Source: Bacillota bacterium
Lineage (GTDB): Bacteria > Bacillota > Clostridia > Lachnospirales > Lachnospiraceae
Direction of reading: 5' to 3'
NCBI GenBank assembly: GCA_023409535.1
Contig: JAEYGZ010000038.1
Span: 310,001-374,000 of the forward strand
Length of the DNA stretch: 64,000 nucleotides
The number at the start of each line of letters is the position of its first letter. Position 1 is the stretch's first letter. The position numbers and the translations under genes were made by a program. Of this stretch, positions 51,463-60,435 are shown piece by piece. Under the pieces are notes generated by a model that saw only the letters and a list, made by a program, of their open reading frames with translations, was not told the origin of the DNA and searched no databases.

Positions 51463-51752
51463 ATTACCTCCACTGCGCCACTGACTGGCGCTGCCGGTTG
51501 CTTTACTATATACTACGTGTTTCTAACACTTTTGATGTAATAATTATTTATATCATATTTTAATATAATACGCAAGCATCCGCATACGCGATACCTGTGA
51601 AAATTCCAAACATCCACAGAATTCAGAAGTGAAAGGAAGAAAATCCACAGAAATTATTTTTTATCCACAGCGGATCCGCCCTCAGTCTCGCCGCAGGAGG
51701 ACTGCTTTGTATAAACTTTATATTTTTCAATCGTTATCCTGTGAATTTTTGT

Positions 51753-51770
51753 TTGTTATTTTTTTAACAA
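51753..51770. promoter_or_regulatory. Rex-type operator 1 upstream of adhE
   Basis: TTGTTATTTTTTTAACAA is an 18-bp palindrome that fits the Rex consensus TTGTTAAnnnnTTAACAA at most positions. It lies 5 bp upstream of the -35. Confidence 0.65.
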
Positions 51771-51775
51771 ATCTA

Positions 51776-51804
51776 TTTACAAAGATATTTTCTTCTGTTA
51801 TATT
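51776..51804 (+). promoter_or_regulatory. adhE promoter
   Basis: TTTACA (51776-51781) and TATATT (51799-51804) are separated by 17 bp and lie between the two Rex-type operators. Confidence 0.65.
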
Positions 51805-51817
51805 CTAGATAACCGAA

Positions 51818-51833
51818 TGTTAATATTTTAACA
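51818..51833. promoter_or_regulatory. Rex-type operator 2, downstream of the adhE promoter
   Basis: TGTTAATATTTTAACA is a perfect TGTTAA-N4-TTAACA palindrome, about 15-30 bp after the -10. Bound Rex there would block transcription. Confidence 0.75.
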
Positions 51834-51852
51834 ATCAAAAAGGAGGATATCT

Positions 51853-54474
51853 ATGTCAAAAGAAATTTTTCAGCCCACACCAAAAGAACATGTTGACCTC
51901 TTAGTGAAAAATGCTCTTGTTGCCTTAAACGATTTCTTATCACTGGATCAGGAGACCGTTGATCATATCGTTCATGAAATGGCTCTGGCAGGACTCGCTA
52001 AGCAGCAGGTACTGGCAAAGCTTGCCGTTGAAGAAACCGGAAGAGGAATATATGAAGATAAGATTACGAAGAATATTTTTGCTACGGAATATGTATGGCA
52101 TTCTATAAAATATCAAAAAACGGTCGGTATCATCGAAGATAACGAAGAAGAGGATTACATGATCGTAGCCGAGCCCGTAGGCGTTGTTGCCGGTGTAACA
52201 CCGGTTACCAATCCTACCTCAACTACTATGTTCAAATGCTTAACCAGTTTTAAGACCAGAAATCCTATTATCTTTGGCTTTCATCCCAGCGCCCAGAAAT
52301 GCTCCATGGAAGCGGCGAAAACTCTTTATGAAGCTGCTTTAAAGGCCGGCGCACCGAAGAATTGTATCCAATGGATTGAATATCCCTCCATTGAAGCTAC
52401 CAGAGAGCTGATGAACCATCCGGATGTCTCTTTAATTCTTGCCACCGGCGGATCCGGTATGGTGAAGCAGGCATATTCCTGCGGTAAGCCTGCACTTGGT
52501 GTCGGCCCTGGTAATGTTCCCTGCTTTATTGAGAAGACTGCAAATTTAAAACGTGCCGTCAATGATCTCGTCTTGTCAAAATCCTTTGACTATGGTATGA
52601 TCTGCGCTTCCGAGCAGGCAGCCGTCATTGAGAAGCCTGTTTACGATACTGTTGTTGAATTGATGAAAAAGGCCGGATGCTATTTTGCAACAAAGGAAGA
52701 AGTAAAGCAATTAGAGCCCGTTGTAATCAACCTTCAGACAGGGGCTGTAAATCCTGCTATCGTCGGGCAATCCCCTGCTGCTATTGCAGCAATGGCCGGT
52801 ATAACTATTCCGAAGGAAACTAAAATCCTATGTACGGAGCTTGACGGCGTAGGCCCGGAATATCCGCTCTCCAAAGAAAAGCTGTCACCTGTACTTGCCA
52901 TCATAAAGGCGAAGGATCTGGAGGAAGGCTTCCGGTTGTGTGAAAAAATGATCGACCTTGGCGGCCTCGGCCATTCCTCTGTAATCCACTCCAATGATAA
53001 TGCTGTGATAAAGACCTTCTCAAGCAGAATGAGAACCGGCCGGATTCTTGTCAACTCCCCTGCTACCCATGGCGCTATCGGTGATCTTTACAATACGAAT
53101 ATGCCTTCTCTGACCTTAGGCTGCGGTACGTATGGCGGCAATTCCACAACGCATAATGTCTCCGCCGTTGATCTCGTAAATTATAAGCGTGTTGCAAAGA
53201 GGAGGGTAAATATGCAATGGTTTAAGGTTCCAGGTAAAATATATTTCGAATCAGGTTCAATTGCTTATCTCTCAAATATGCCCGGTATTACAAAGGCTTT
53301 TATCGTTACCGATCCGTCTATGACGCAGCTTGGCTATGTCAATAAGGTGCTGTATCAGCTGAGAAAGCGTCAGGTCTACGTTCATAGTGAGATCTTTGAT
53401 CAGGTAGAGCCGGACCCTAGCCTTGATACCGTACTCAAAGGTGCGGCAGAGATGAAGAAATTTCAGCCCGACGTAATTATTGCTCTGGGTGGAGGTTCCG
53501 CAATTGACGCTGCCAAGGGAATGTGGCTGTTCTATGAAGATCCGGACGCCGACTTCAAAAATATGTCCCTTAAGTTTTTAGATATCCGTAAACGTGCTTA
53601 TAAATTCCCTGTCCTTGGTAAGAAATCACAGTTTGTTGCTATTCCTACCACCTCAGGAACCGGATCAGAGGTAACCTCCTTTGCTGTTATCTCTGATAAA
53701 CAGGAGAATAAAAAATATCCTCTGGCAGATTATGAGCTGACACCGGATGTAGCCATAATCGATCCTGATTTTGTAATGACCGTACCAAAGAAGTCAACGG
53801 CCTGGACCGGACTTGATGTATTGACCCATGCTCTGGAAGCTTATGTCTCTGTTTTGGCTTCCGACTATACGGATGCTCTTGCAATACACGCAATCGATCT
53901 TGTGTTTAAGTATCTGAAAGAGTCCTACGATAAGGGTGCTGAAAGCCCTCTGGCCCGGGAAAAAATGCATAACGCTTCAACCATTGCGGGAATGGCCTTT
54001 ACTAACGCCTTCCTGGGTATCAATCATTCCTTAGCCCATAAACTGGGCGGCGAATATCATATTCCGCACGGCTGCGCAAACGCCATTTTATTACCGCATG
54101 TGATCCGTTATAACGGCGTAGAGTGCCCTACAAAGTTTACTTCCTTCCCGAAGTATGAAAGCTATATTGTCGGAGATAAAATATTTGAGTTAATGAAAAA
54201 GCTTGGCAAAAATCCAAAAGACAAAGCAAGTGCCGTTGAGATGCTGGCCGCAGCAGTAGAAGAATTAAACAGACAGCTTGACATACCGGCAACTTTACAA
54301 GAGTATGGAATTGATGAAAAGGACTTCTTAGAGAAACTCCCTGTACTTGCAGACCTGGCATTTGGAGATCAATGCACAACGGCTAATCCCAGACTTCCTC
54401 TTATCTCTGAATTAGAAGAGCTTTACCGGTTAGCTTACTACGGGAAAGGAAATGTTCCCGTAAAGAAGAATTAA
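51853..54474 (+). CDS. adhE: Bifunctional acetaldehyde-CoA/alcohol dehydrogenase
   Basis: The 873-residue fusion enzyme has an N-terminal CoA-acylating aldehyde dehydrogenase (GVTPVTNPTSTTMFKCL, catalytic Cys251 in MICASEQ) and a C-terminal iron-dependent alcohol dehydrogenase from about residue 455 (IALGGGSAIDAAKGMW, FVAIPTTSGTGSEVT, iron-binding His residues in GLDVLTHALEAYVS and GEYHIPHGCANAILLPH). It reduces acetyl-CoA to ethanol, reoxidising two NADH. Length matches the family. AGGAGG precedes the ATG, and the Rex-type sites fit redox control. Confidence 0.98.
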   Translation: MSKEIFQPTPKEHVDLLVKNALVALNDFLSLDQETVDHIVHEMALAGLAKQQVLAKLAVEETGRGIYEDKITKNIFATEYVWHSIKYQKTVGIIEDNEEEDYMIVAEPVGVVAGVTPVTNPTSTTMFKCLTSFKTRNPIIFGFHPSAQKCSMEAAKTLYEAALKAGAPKNCIQWIEYPSIEATRELMNHPDVSLILATGGSGMVKQAYSCGKPALGVGPGNVPCFIEKTANLKRAVNDLVLSKSFDYGMICASEQAAVIEKPVYDTVVELMKKAGCYFATKEEVKQLEPVVINLQTGAVNPAIVGQSPAAIAAMAGITIPKETKILCTELDGVGPEYPLSKEKLSPVLAIIKAKDLEEGFRLCEKMIDLGGLGHSSVIHSNDNAVIKTFSSRMRTGRILVNSPATHGAIGDLYNTNMPSLTLGCGTYGGNSTTHNVSAVDLVNYKRVAKRRVNMQWFKVPGKIYFESGSIAYLSNMPGITKAFIVTDPSMTQLGYVNKVLYQLRKRQVYVHSEIFDQVEPDPSLDTVLKGAAEMKKFQPDVIIALGGGSAIDAAKGMWLFYEDPDADFKNMSLKFLDIRKRAYKFPVLGKKSQFVAIPTTSGTGSEVTSFAVISDKQENKKYPLADYELTPDVAIIDPDFVMTVPKKSTAWTGLDVLTHALEAYVSVLASDYTDALAIHAIDLVFKYLKESYDKGAESPLAREKMHNASTIAGMAFTNAFLGINHSLAHKLGGEYHIPHGCANAILLPHVIRYNGVECPTKFTSFPKYESYIVGDKIFELMKKLGKNPKDKASAVEMLAAAVEELNRQLDIPATLQEYGIDEKDFLEKLPVLADLAFGDQCTTANPRLPLISELEELYRLAYYGKGNVPVKKN

Positions 54475-54505
54475 TTCTAAGTAGTATAGAATAACATTTA
54501 AAAAA

Positions 54506-54559
54506 GTGGTGCTGCAAAATTCACTCCCTGCACTATGGGAATTAATTCTGCAGCACCAC
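54506..54559 (-). terminator. Terminator after the parA-parB-DUF4446 run
   Basis: GTGGTGCTGCA and TGCAGCACCAC pair perfectly. On the minus strand the stem is followed by a run of six Ts. It separates DUF4446 from adhE, which converge, and may serve both. Confidence 0.85.
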
Positions 54560-54566
54560 TGATAAG

Positions 54567-55079
54567 TTACGCCATAAAATTCGAACTGCTTATCGCTTGG
54601 TCCAGAGCCTTTCTTTCATCATCCGATAACTCCAGGAAGGATTCACCCTTAATGATTTCCTTTAGATAAGTATAGCAGCCCTCTCTGCTGCTGTGTACGG
54701 AATTAAGAAGAATACCATTATTATTCTTATCCAGCAAGGCCAGAACAAAGCTTAATTTTCCGCCCATTTCCTTAAAGGCATCGTACTTTACTACTCCAAC
54801 TTTTTGGTAAGTAATCAGAAGATTCTCCTTTACCTTAGCGAGTTCATTATGCAAATCCCTTACATCTTCTTTTAATTTATCAATATCCGCAAATCTTGCG
54901 ATAATCTGTGCTTCCAGGTTCTCTCCGCTTGCACCGGTCATAAATTTCTTGTATTTTTTCTTAAGTTTACCCTGCTTTACGGACAATATAATAATCCATA
55001 ATACCAAAAGAAGGGATACTCCTGCCAGACTGAGCAAAATATAATCCGAATAATTACCTATTATCTCTGAAATGTTCAT
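54567..55079 (-). CDS. DUF4446-family membrane protein
   Basis: A 170-residue protein with one N-terminal transmembrane helix (ILLSLAGVSLLLVLWIIILS), a coiled-coil region (IDKLKEDVRDLHNELAKVKE) and a conserved globular end (VGVVKYDAFKEMGGKLSFVL, NGILLNSVHSREG-type). This layout is DUF4446, which almost always follows parB in clostridia. It may connect the segregation machinery with the membrane, but no activity is proven. Confidence 0.9.
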   Translation of the reverse strand: MNISEIIGNYSDYILLSLAGVSLLLVLWIIILSVKQGKLKKKYKKFMTGASGENLEAQIIARFADIDKLKEDVRDLHNELAKVKENLLITYQKVGVVKYDAFKEMGGKLSFVLALLDKNNNGILLNSVHSSREGCYTYLKEIIKGESFLELSDDERKALDQAISSSNFMA

Positions 55080-55125
55080 TTAAAAATCCTCCATTAGTAC
55101 CTTTCATTAACAAACTTTTTCTTGT

Positions 55126-56004
55126 TTATTTTAACGAATCAAACAACTCCATGATTCGTTCCAATTCATCCTTAGAATAGTATTCTATCTCGATGGAACC
55201 CTTATTATTGCTTTTATTATGAACAGACACTTTAGTGCCCAGAATTCCCCGTATTCTGTCTTCTAAATTGCGATAAATAAAATCATTCTCACTGGTTGCC
55301 GCTATCTCTTTGTGAGGCTTATCCTTCATTAGATTCTTGATTAATTTCTCTGTTTCTCTGACACTAAGCTTCTCATCAAATAGTTTGCAGGCGATCGTAT
55401 ACTGTTTCTCCGGATCCTCAATCGCAAGCAAGGTACGCGCATGACCGCTGGAAATCATCTCATCAATGATCATCTGCTGAACCCGCTCGTCCAACTTAAG
55501 CAATCTCATAGAATTTGTTACTGCCACACGACTTTTGGATACACGCTCAGCAACCTCATCCTGTTTAAGACTAAACTCCATAATCAATCTTTGATAGGTC
55601 TGTGCCTCCTCAATCGGATTTAAATCCTCTCTCTGTATGTTCTCGATCAGCGCTATCTCAACAATTTCCTGTGGACTGTAATCCTTTATAATGGCCGGAA
55701 CTTCCTTTAACCCCGCTAACCTGGCAGCGCGCCATCTTCTCTCACCGGCAATGATTTCATATAACTTACCTTTTTTTTGAAGTATCAATGGCTGTATAAC
55801 ACCATATTGCTTAATGGAATCTGCCAGTTCTTGAAGCGCATCCTCATCAAATTTCTTTCTGGGCTGCGATCTGTTAGGTTCAATATCTCTAATATTTACA
55901 AATGTTTCACGTGAAACATTTGTATTGCTTTCCTCAATATTTTCAATAATCTTCTCAGGAATCATGATATCAAGGCCCTTACCTAATCCCTTTTTTACAG
56001 CCAT
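55126..56004 (-). CDS. parB: Chromosome partitioning protein ParB
   Basis: A 292-residue Spo0J-type ParB. The CTPase domain has IRDIEPNRSQPRKKFDEDAL and the P-motif ENIQREDLNPIEEA with GERRWRAARLAGL between; the helix-turn-helix (LKQDEVAERVSKSRVAVTNSM) recognises parS; the C-terminal dimer domain ends ELERIMELFDSLK. It loads onto parS and spreads to load SMC near the origin. One parS site lies inside its own coding sequence, as in Bacillus subtilis. Confidence 0.96.
   Translation of the reverse strand: MAVKKGLGKGLDIMIPEKIIENIEESNTNVSRETFVNIRDIEPNRSQPRKKFDEDALQELADSIKQYGVIQPLILQKKGKLYEIIAGERRWRAARLAGLKEVPAIIKDYSPQEIVEIALIENIQREDLNPIEEAQTYQRLIMEFSLKQDEVAERVSKSRVAVTNSMRLLKLDERVQQMIIDEMISSGHARTLLAIEDPEKQYTIACKLFDEKLSVRETEKLIKNLMKDKPHKEIAATSENDFIYRNLEDRIRGILGTKVSVHNKSNNKGSIEIEYYSKDELERIMELFDSLK
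55903..55918. other. parS site 1 (inside parB)
   Basis: TGTTTCACGTGAAACA, the perfect 16-bp Firmicutes parS consensus, encoding NVSRET of ParB near residue 28. Confidence 0.95.
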
Positions 56005-56035
56005 AGTAACCTCCTTCTTTCATACATACGGACAA

Positions 56036-56854
56036 TTATTTCTTATTTCGATATTTTATTTCTGCAATATCATTCTTTGCATATGCGTCTGCTTCATCCT
56101 TTTCAATTACTTCTATCGCAAGCTGACGATATCCATCTGCTCCGGCAGACTTCGGATCATAAAGATTGATCGGTAAACCATGACTTGGAGCTTCTGCCAG
56201 GCGAACATTTCTAGGGATGATTGTCTTATAGATATTCTGTTTCAAATTACTCTTTACATTCTCAACCACCTGTAGAGATAAGTTAGTCCTTGCATCAAAC
56301 ATTGTAAATACCACACCTTCTAATTCCAAAAGTGGATTCAATCTTTGTTTCACTAAATTAATTGTATGAATCAGCTGCGTTAATCCTTCTAATGCATAGA
56401 ATTCACATTGAATAGGAACCAAGACAGTATCCGCAGTTGTCATTGCATTTACAGTAAGAGAATTTAACGATGGCGGACAATCAATAATAATAAAATCGTA
56501 ATCCTCTCTTATTGCTTCAATATGACTTTTTAATATGTACTCTCTATCCTTAACTCCGATTAATTCAATTTCTGCACCGGCAAGATTAACATTAGACGGT
56601 AAAATATCCAAATTCTTAATTGAAGTATGAATTTTACACTCCTCAAAGGAGCATTCTCCAATGATCATCTGATAAATAGTGTTTTTTAAATTATTCTTCT
56701 CAATCCCTAAGCCACTTGATGTATTTCCTTGGGGGTCAATATCAATAGCCAATACTTTCTTTTTCATTTCTGCTAAGCAAGCCGACAAATTAATTGCTGT
56801 AGTAGTTTTTCCTACTCCACCTTTCTGATTTGCAATTGCAATAATTCTTGCCAT
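56036..56854 (-). CDS. parA: Chromosome partitioning ATPase ParA
   Basis: A 272-residue Soj-type ATPase with the deviant Walker A ANQKGGVGKTTTAINLS, Walker A' AIDIDPQGNTSSGLG and Walker B FIIIDCPPSLNSLTVNA. ATP-dependent dimers bind DNA and interact with ParB. It precedes parB by 31 bp on the same strand; two parS sites lie upstream. Confidence 0.97.
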   Translation of the reverse strand: MARIIAIANQKGGVGKTTTAINLSACLAEMKKKVLAIDIDPQGNTSSGLGIEKNNLKNTIYQMIIGECSFEECKIHTSIKNLDILPSNVNLAGAEIELIGVKDREYILKSHIEAIREDYDFIIIDCPPSLNSLTVNAMTTADTVLVPIQCEFYALEGLTQLIHTINLVKQRLNPLLELEGVVFTMFDARTNLSLQVVENVKSNLKQNIYKTIIPRNVRLAEAPSHGLPINLYDPKSAGADGYRQLAIEVIEKDEADAYAKNDIAEIKYRNKK

Positions 56855-56937
56855 AGGACCCTCCCATCTATTAATCCGCTCACGTGACTATTGAATATTA
56901 TAACACTTAAATCTAATTATATCTATACCTATTCTAT

Positions 56938-56953
56938 TGTTTCACGTGAAACA
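56938..56953. other. parS site 2
   Basis: TGTTTCACGTGAAACA, perfect, in the leader between the response regulator and parA. Confidence 0.95.
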
Positions 56954-56976
56954 TTTGCTTTTCAAAAAAATAGGAA

Positions 56977-56992
56977 TGTTTCACGTGAAACA
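56977..56992. other. parS site 3
   Basis: TGTTTCACGTGAAACA, perfect. The flanks AGGAA and TTCCT extend the palindrome to 26 bp. It is 39 bp from site 2 in the parA leader. Confidence 0.95.
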
Positions 56993-57048
56993 TTCCTACC
57001 ATTAAAACTTTAATCTTTTAACACGTATTGATTGCCATTATTCTTTAA

Positions 57049-57699
57049 TTAGAACAGATCCACCAGATTATTCTTGATCGCATAAACAGCAGCCTGGGTA
57101 CGGTCAGATACATTTATCTTTTTAAAAATATTTGACACATGGTTCTTAACCGTTTTTTCACTGATAGCTAACATATAAGCAATTTCTTTATTAAATAATC
57201 CCTCTGCTAAAAGCTTTAATACTTCAATCTCTCTCTTTGTTAATGCATCATCTTCGCTGGAAAGACTATTTTTTTCTTCCAGCTTAAGCTTAAGAATTGG
57301 AGCTAACTCGGGCTGGATAAAAGACTCTCCTCTGTGTACGCAATAAATAGCTTTCTTCAGTACAGAAGAATCTGAATCCTTTAATACATATCCATCTACG
57401 CCAATTTCAACTGCACGCATCAAATACTCAACTTCATTATGAATTGTCAGAATTAATACTTTCACTTTTCTTTTGTTCTCACGAATATATTGTAGTACCT
57501 GTAAGCCGTTCATGTTAGGCATATTGATGTCAAGCAGTAACACATCTGTCTTGGTTTCGTCAAGTAAATCAATACACTGTCTTCCATTGCTTGCTTCGGC
57601 AATTACTGAAATATCACCATCTAACTCCAGTAATTGTTTAATACCTTCCCTTACCATGGAATGATCATCTGCAATCATTATATTTACCGGTTTACTCAT
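57049..57699 (-). CDS. NarL/DegU-family response regulator
   Basis: A 216-residue regulator: receiver domain (IMIADDHSMVREGIKQ, Asp in VLLLDINMPNMNG, Lys in YVLKDSDS) and LuxR-type helix-turn-helix (LTKREIEVLKLLAEGLFNKE, ISEKTVKNHVSNIFKKI). It overlaps the sensor kinase stop by 8 bp, so the two are coupled. Closest recalled type is DegU. The target genes are unknown. Confidence 0.93.
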   Translation of the reverse strand: MSKPVNIMIADDHSMVREGIKQLLELDGDISVIAEASNGRQCIDLLDETKTDVLLLDINMPNMNGLQVLQYIRENKRKVKVLILTIHNEVEYLMRAVEIGVDGYVLKDSDSSVLKKAIYCVHRGESFIQPELAPILKLKLEEKNSLSSEDDALTKREIEVLKLLAEGLFNKEIAYMLAISEKTVKNHVSNIFKKINVSDRTQAAVYAIKNNLVDLF

Positions 57700-58828
57700 C
57701 TTTTTCCCCCTCGTATATTGTTAGTGGTACAGAAATAGTTACTATGGTTCCCTTTCCTTTTTCAGACTTTAATTCAACTTTTCCTGATAACAGTGAAATA
57801 CGCTCCTGCATTATAGATAATCCAAAACTGGAAGTATGTCCTTCACCTTGTGATGTATTTATATCAAAACCTGTACCGTTATCACGAATTGCTACAGTTA
57901 CCTTGAGATCTTCATAATTAACATCGATATTGATCACTGTAGCATTTGCATGTTTTATTACATTATTACACGCTTCTTGAATAATACGGAATAGGGTTAA
58001 TTTTATAACCGGTAAGATTTCTTTCGTTTCTTCATTGGAGTGTACAATTACATTGATATTATTAAAATCCATGAGACGGTTTGCATAACGCTCCAACGTC
58101 ACCGTTAACCCCAAATCATCTAATGTCATAGGTTTTAAGTTGTAAATAATACCTCGCATATCATTAATCACTGATTTTATCGTGTTTGACATAGAAACCA
58201 GCTCTAGCTTGGCACGTACGGAGTCAATGTCAATCAGCTTGTTACATAACTCTGATTTATGAACCAGGCTTGTCAGGCTTTGTACCGTTGAATCGTGTAA
58301 ATCCCGTGCTATTCTCTGCCGCTCAATCTCCTGTGCCTCCAAGATACTAAGCCCTTTGTCATGAAAACTATTCCGGGTGTCCAATATAATTTCCGTATTA
58401 CTCTTCTTATCTTTCTTCTGCTCTGCCTGGTCGATTGAGTTTAAATATTCGATGGCGCCCTTGAGACCTGAAATCCTTGCACTAAGTCGTTCTTGTTCTT
58501 TTTTTAATTCTCTTATCTCTTTCTCAATCTTATTAATCGAATTAGATAACTTCTTACCATCTTGTATCTTATGATCAGTTATCTTAATTCCTTCTATAAT
58601 CGTACTGCTAATCGGCTTTATCTTATCAAATTCCTTCTCTTTTTCCAAAAGCAGATTCCTTCGGGTATTTAAACGAACCTTGACCGTATAAAGCTTCTCC
58701 TCATATTCCGTTGCAAGTGCTTCTAATAATATATTAGTATTTTCTTTTTGCAAAGAACTTTTTTCTTCCTTTCTTACAACAGAACCCTTATTTGTATTTA
58801 CTTGGTTATTCATATAGCTGTCGTACAT
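57692..58828 (-). CDS. Cytosolic DegS-like sensor histidine kinase
   Basis: A 378-residue soluble kinase: an N-terminal coiled coil of about 140 residues (EATEYEEKLYTVKVRLNTRR-like region), HisKA_3 motif EIERQRIARDLHDSTVQSL with the phospho-acceptor His, and an ATPase domain with IIQEACNNVIKHA and IRDNGTGFDI ... SFGLSIMQERI. No transmembrane helix is seen, as in DegS. The start at 58828 has GGGGAG 9 nt upstream; the open frame reaches 58894. Confidence 0.9.
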   Translation of the reverse strand: MYDSYMNNQVNTNKGSVVRKEEKSSLQKENTNILLEALATEYEEKLYTVKVRLNTRRNLLLEKEKEFDKIKPISSTIIEGIKITDHKIQDGKKLSNSINKIEKEIRELKKEQERLSARISGLKGAIEYLNSIDQAEQKKDKKSNTEIILDTRNSFHDKGLSILEAQEIERQRIARDLHDSTVQSLTSLVHKSELCNKLIDIDSVRAKLELVSMSNTIKSVINDMRGIIYNLKPMTLDDLGLTVTLERYANRLMDFNNINVIVHSNEETKEILPVIKLTLFRIIQEACNNVIKHANATVINIDVNYEDLKVTVAIRDNGTGFDINTSQGEGHTSSFGLSIMQERISLLSGKVELKSEKGKGTIVTISVPLTIYEGEKDE

Positions 58829-58990
58829 AATATAAGCTCCCCATATATACTTCACCATGCGTATATTGCTTTTATCTTCGGTAATATCAGCCACCGTGTT
58901 TTGCCATATAGTGGCAATAACAAGTTCTTATAATTATTATTCTGGACTTTAACTATGTCCCGTTTTTCGAGATGTACAGCATTATTACAT

Positions 58991-59108
58991 AACTTCTGAT
59001 AACTTATATTATCGGAACTAAATCATATTCCGATAATCGAGGTTCACGGCGTAAGTACAACGCCTTTTATCAGAAGTTTGAAATACAACTTCTGATAACT
59101 TATATTAT
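58991..59108. repeat. Multi-stem structured region with a repeated arm
   Basis: AACTTCTGATAACTTATATT recurs at 58991-59010 and 59087-59106 (22 bp identical in all). An inverted copy of its first 11 bp lies between them at 59068-59078 and could pair with either. Inside are two further hairpins: ATTATCGGAA/TTCCGATAAT and GGCGT/ACGCC. The layout, in the leader of the DegS-like kinase gene, resembles a two-state RNA switch or a repetitive element. Confidence 0.55.
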
Positions 59109-59179
59109 ATAGAATAAATCAATACTAATATCATATAACATTATTTGTTATTTTAAAAGAGTTTTTCTTCAAATTGCCC

Positions 59180-59656
59180 TTATTTCCTACATGGATAGAT
59201 AAAATTCTCACTATTTATAATTAATTTATTACATTTTATTCCATTTATGTTTTTATCCCACTCCGTTTTTCGAAAACCGACTCTTTCAAAAAAAGGTGCC
59301 ACATCAACCGGCACCATACAATCTACCTCCTTAATACCGGAAGTAAATGCTTTGTTTAACAACAAACGGACTATAAAATCTCCATATCCTTTTCTCCTGT
59401 ATTCCTTATAAACTCCGATATACTGCAGCTTACCGTTTTCACCTTCATAATCAAGCCTTCCCGCTGCAACTGCCTGGCTTTCCTTTATTCCCTCATAAAC
59501 AATTGCATAGGCTGCCACATTCTCATAAGCACCCAATACATCTTCCTTTTGATACTGAAGCTCCTTCACAAATAATTCTTCCAATACATCCAGCGCTTCA
59601 GACCATTCCTTCCGCTCAGTTACTATTTTTCCGTGAATCACGATAGTCTTCTCCAT
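59180..59656 (-). CDS. GNAT-family N-acetyltransferase
   Basis: A 158-residue acetyltransferase. AVAAGRLDYEG and LQYIGVYKEYRRKGYGDFIV form the acetyl-CoA-binding motif A (R/Q-x-x-G-x-G/A equivalent RRKGYG near residue 95), and VAPFFERVGFRKT is the typical C-terminal motif B. The substrate cannot be predicted. It follows rsmG by 23 bp. Confidence 0.88.
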   Translation of the reverse strand: MEKTIVIHGKIVTERKEWSEALDVLEELFVKELQYQKEDVLGAYENVAAYAIVYEGIKESQAVAAGRLDYEGENGKLQYIGVYKEYRRKGYGDFIVRLLLNKAFTSGIKEVDCMVPVDVAPFFERVGFRKTEWDKNINGIKCNKLIINSENFIYPCRK

Positions 59657-59679
59657 TCTAATCTCTTTTATAACAGCGA

Positions 59680-60408
59680 TTACAAAGGTTCCTTTGAGGG
59701 TTTCCCCGTACTTCTTGGATATCCTTTGGGCGTGTTAGAAACCTTTTTTAACACTATAAAAATCCGCTCCATATCCGTTCCGGGTAAATTAAAATTATCT
59801 ACCTTCTCTTTCTTCGCCCCCAGCAGCTTAATTGCATTTTCTGCTTCCAACAGTTCTTCCTCCGCTTTGCCGGACTTATAGGAAATAAATACTCCTCCCT
59901 TTTTTACATAAGGAAGACAATATTCCGATAAGGAGGACAACTTTGCCACTGCTCTGGAAACACATATGTCATACTGCTCTCTGTAAGCAGGATTCTTACC
60001 ATAATCCTCGGCTCTTCCGTGAAGTGTTTTAATCTTATCCAGCTTTAATTCAGATATAACCTCTTCCAGGAATACAAGTCTTTTATTTAAGGAATCTAAA
60101 AGAAGAACCTCCAACTCCGGAAAAGCGATCTTAAGGGGAATGCCGGGGAAACCGGCACCCGTACCGATATCAATGACCTTCTCCTTTGAAGGTTTCATAA
60201 TTCTTATTATGGATAAGCTATCGATAAAATGTTTCGTAATTACTTCTGAAAAATCCGTAATCGCCGTAAGGTTCATAACCTTATTACGCTCTATTAACAT
60301 TTCATAGTAATCCATAAACTGCTGCTTCTGACGGTCGCTCAATTCCAGATTGATCATCTCCAGTGCAGCTTCAAACTGCCACATCATTGGATATTGTTTA
60401 AAATCCAT
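59680..60408 (-). CDS. rsmG: 16S rRNA (guanine527-N7)-methyltransferase
   Basis: The 242-residue enzyme has the RsmG signatures NLTAITDFSEVITKHFIDSL, the SAM motif IDIGTGAGFPGIPLKIAFPE near residue 76 and ISRAVAKLSSL-type motif V. It methylates G527 of 16S rRNA. It lies 27 bp after mnmG in the order typical of the origin region. Confidence 0.96.
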   Translation of the reverse strand: MDFKQYPMMWQFEAALEMINLELSDRQKQQFMDYYEMLIERNKVMNLTAITDFSEVITKHFIDSLSIIRIMKPSKEKVIDIGTGAGFPGIPLKIAFPELEVLLLDSLNKRLVFLEEVISELKLDKIKTLHGRAEDYGKNPAYREQYDICVSRAVAKLSSLSEYCLPYVKKGGVFISYKSGKAEEELLEAENAIKLLGAKKEKVDNFNLPGTDMERIFIVLKKVSNTPKGYPRSTGKPSKEPL

Positions 60409-60435
60409 CGGTCCTCCATTACTGCCTGTTTCTTT

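Larger units (their letters stand above)
51463..51852. other. adhE upstream region with promoter and Rex-type sites
   Basis: The 390-bp region holds the promoter and two Rex-like operators listed separately. The first 240 bp, next to the DUF3881 gene, contain its own promoter region but no gene I can support. Confidence 0.6.
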
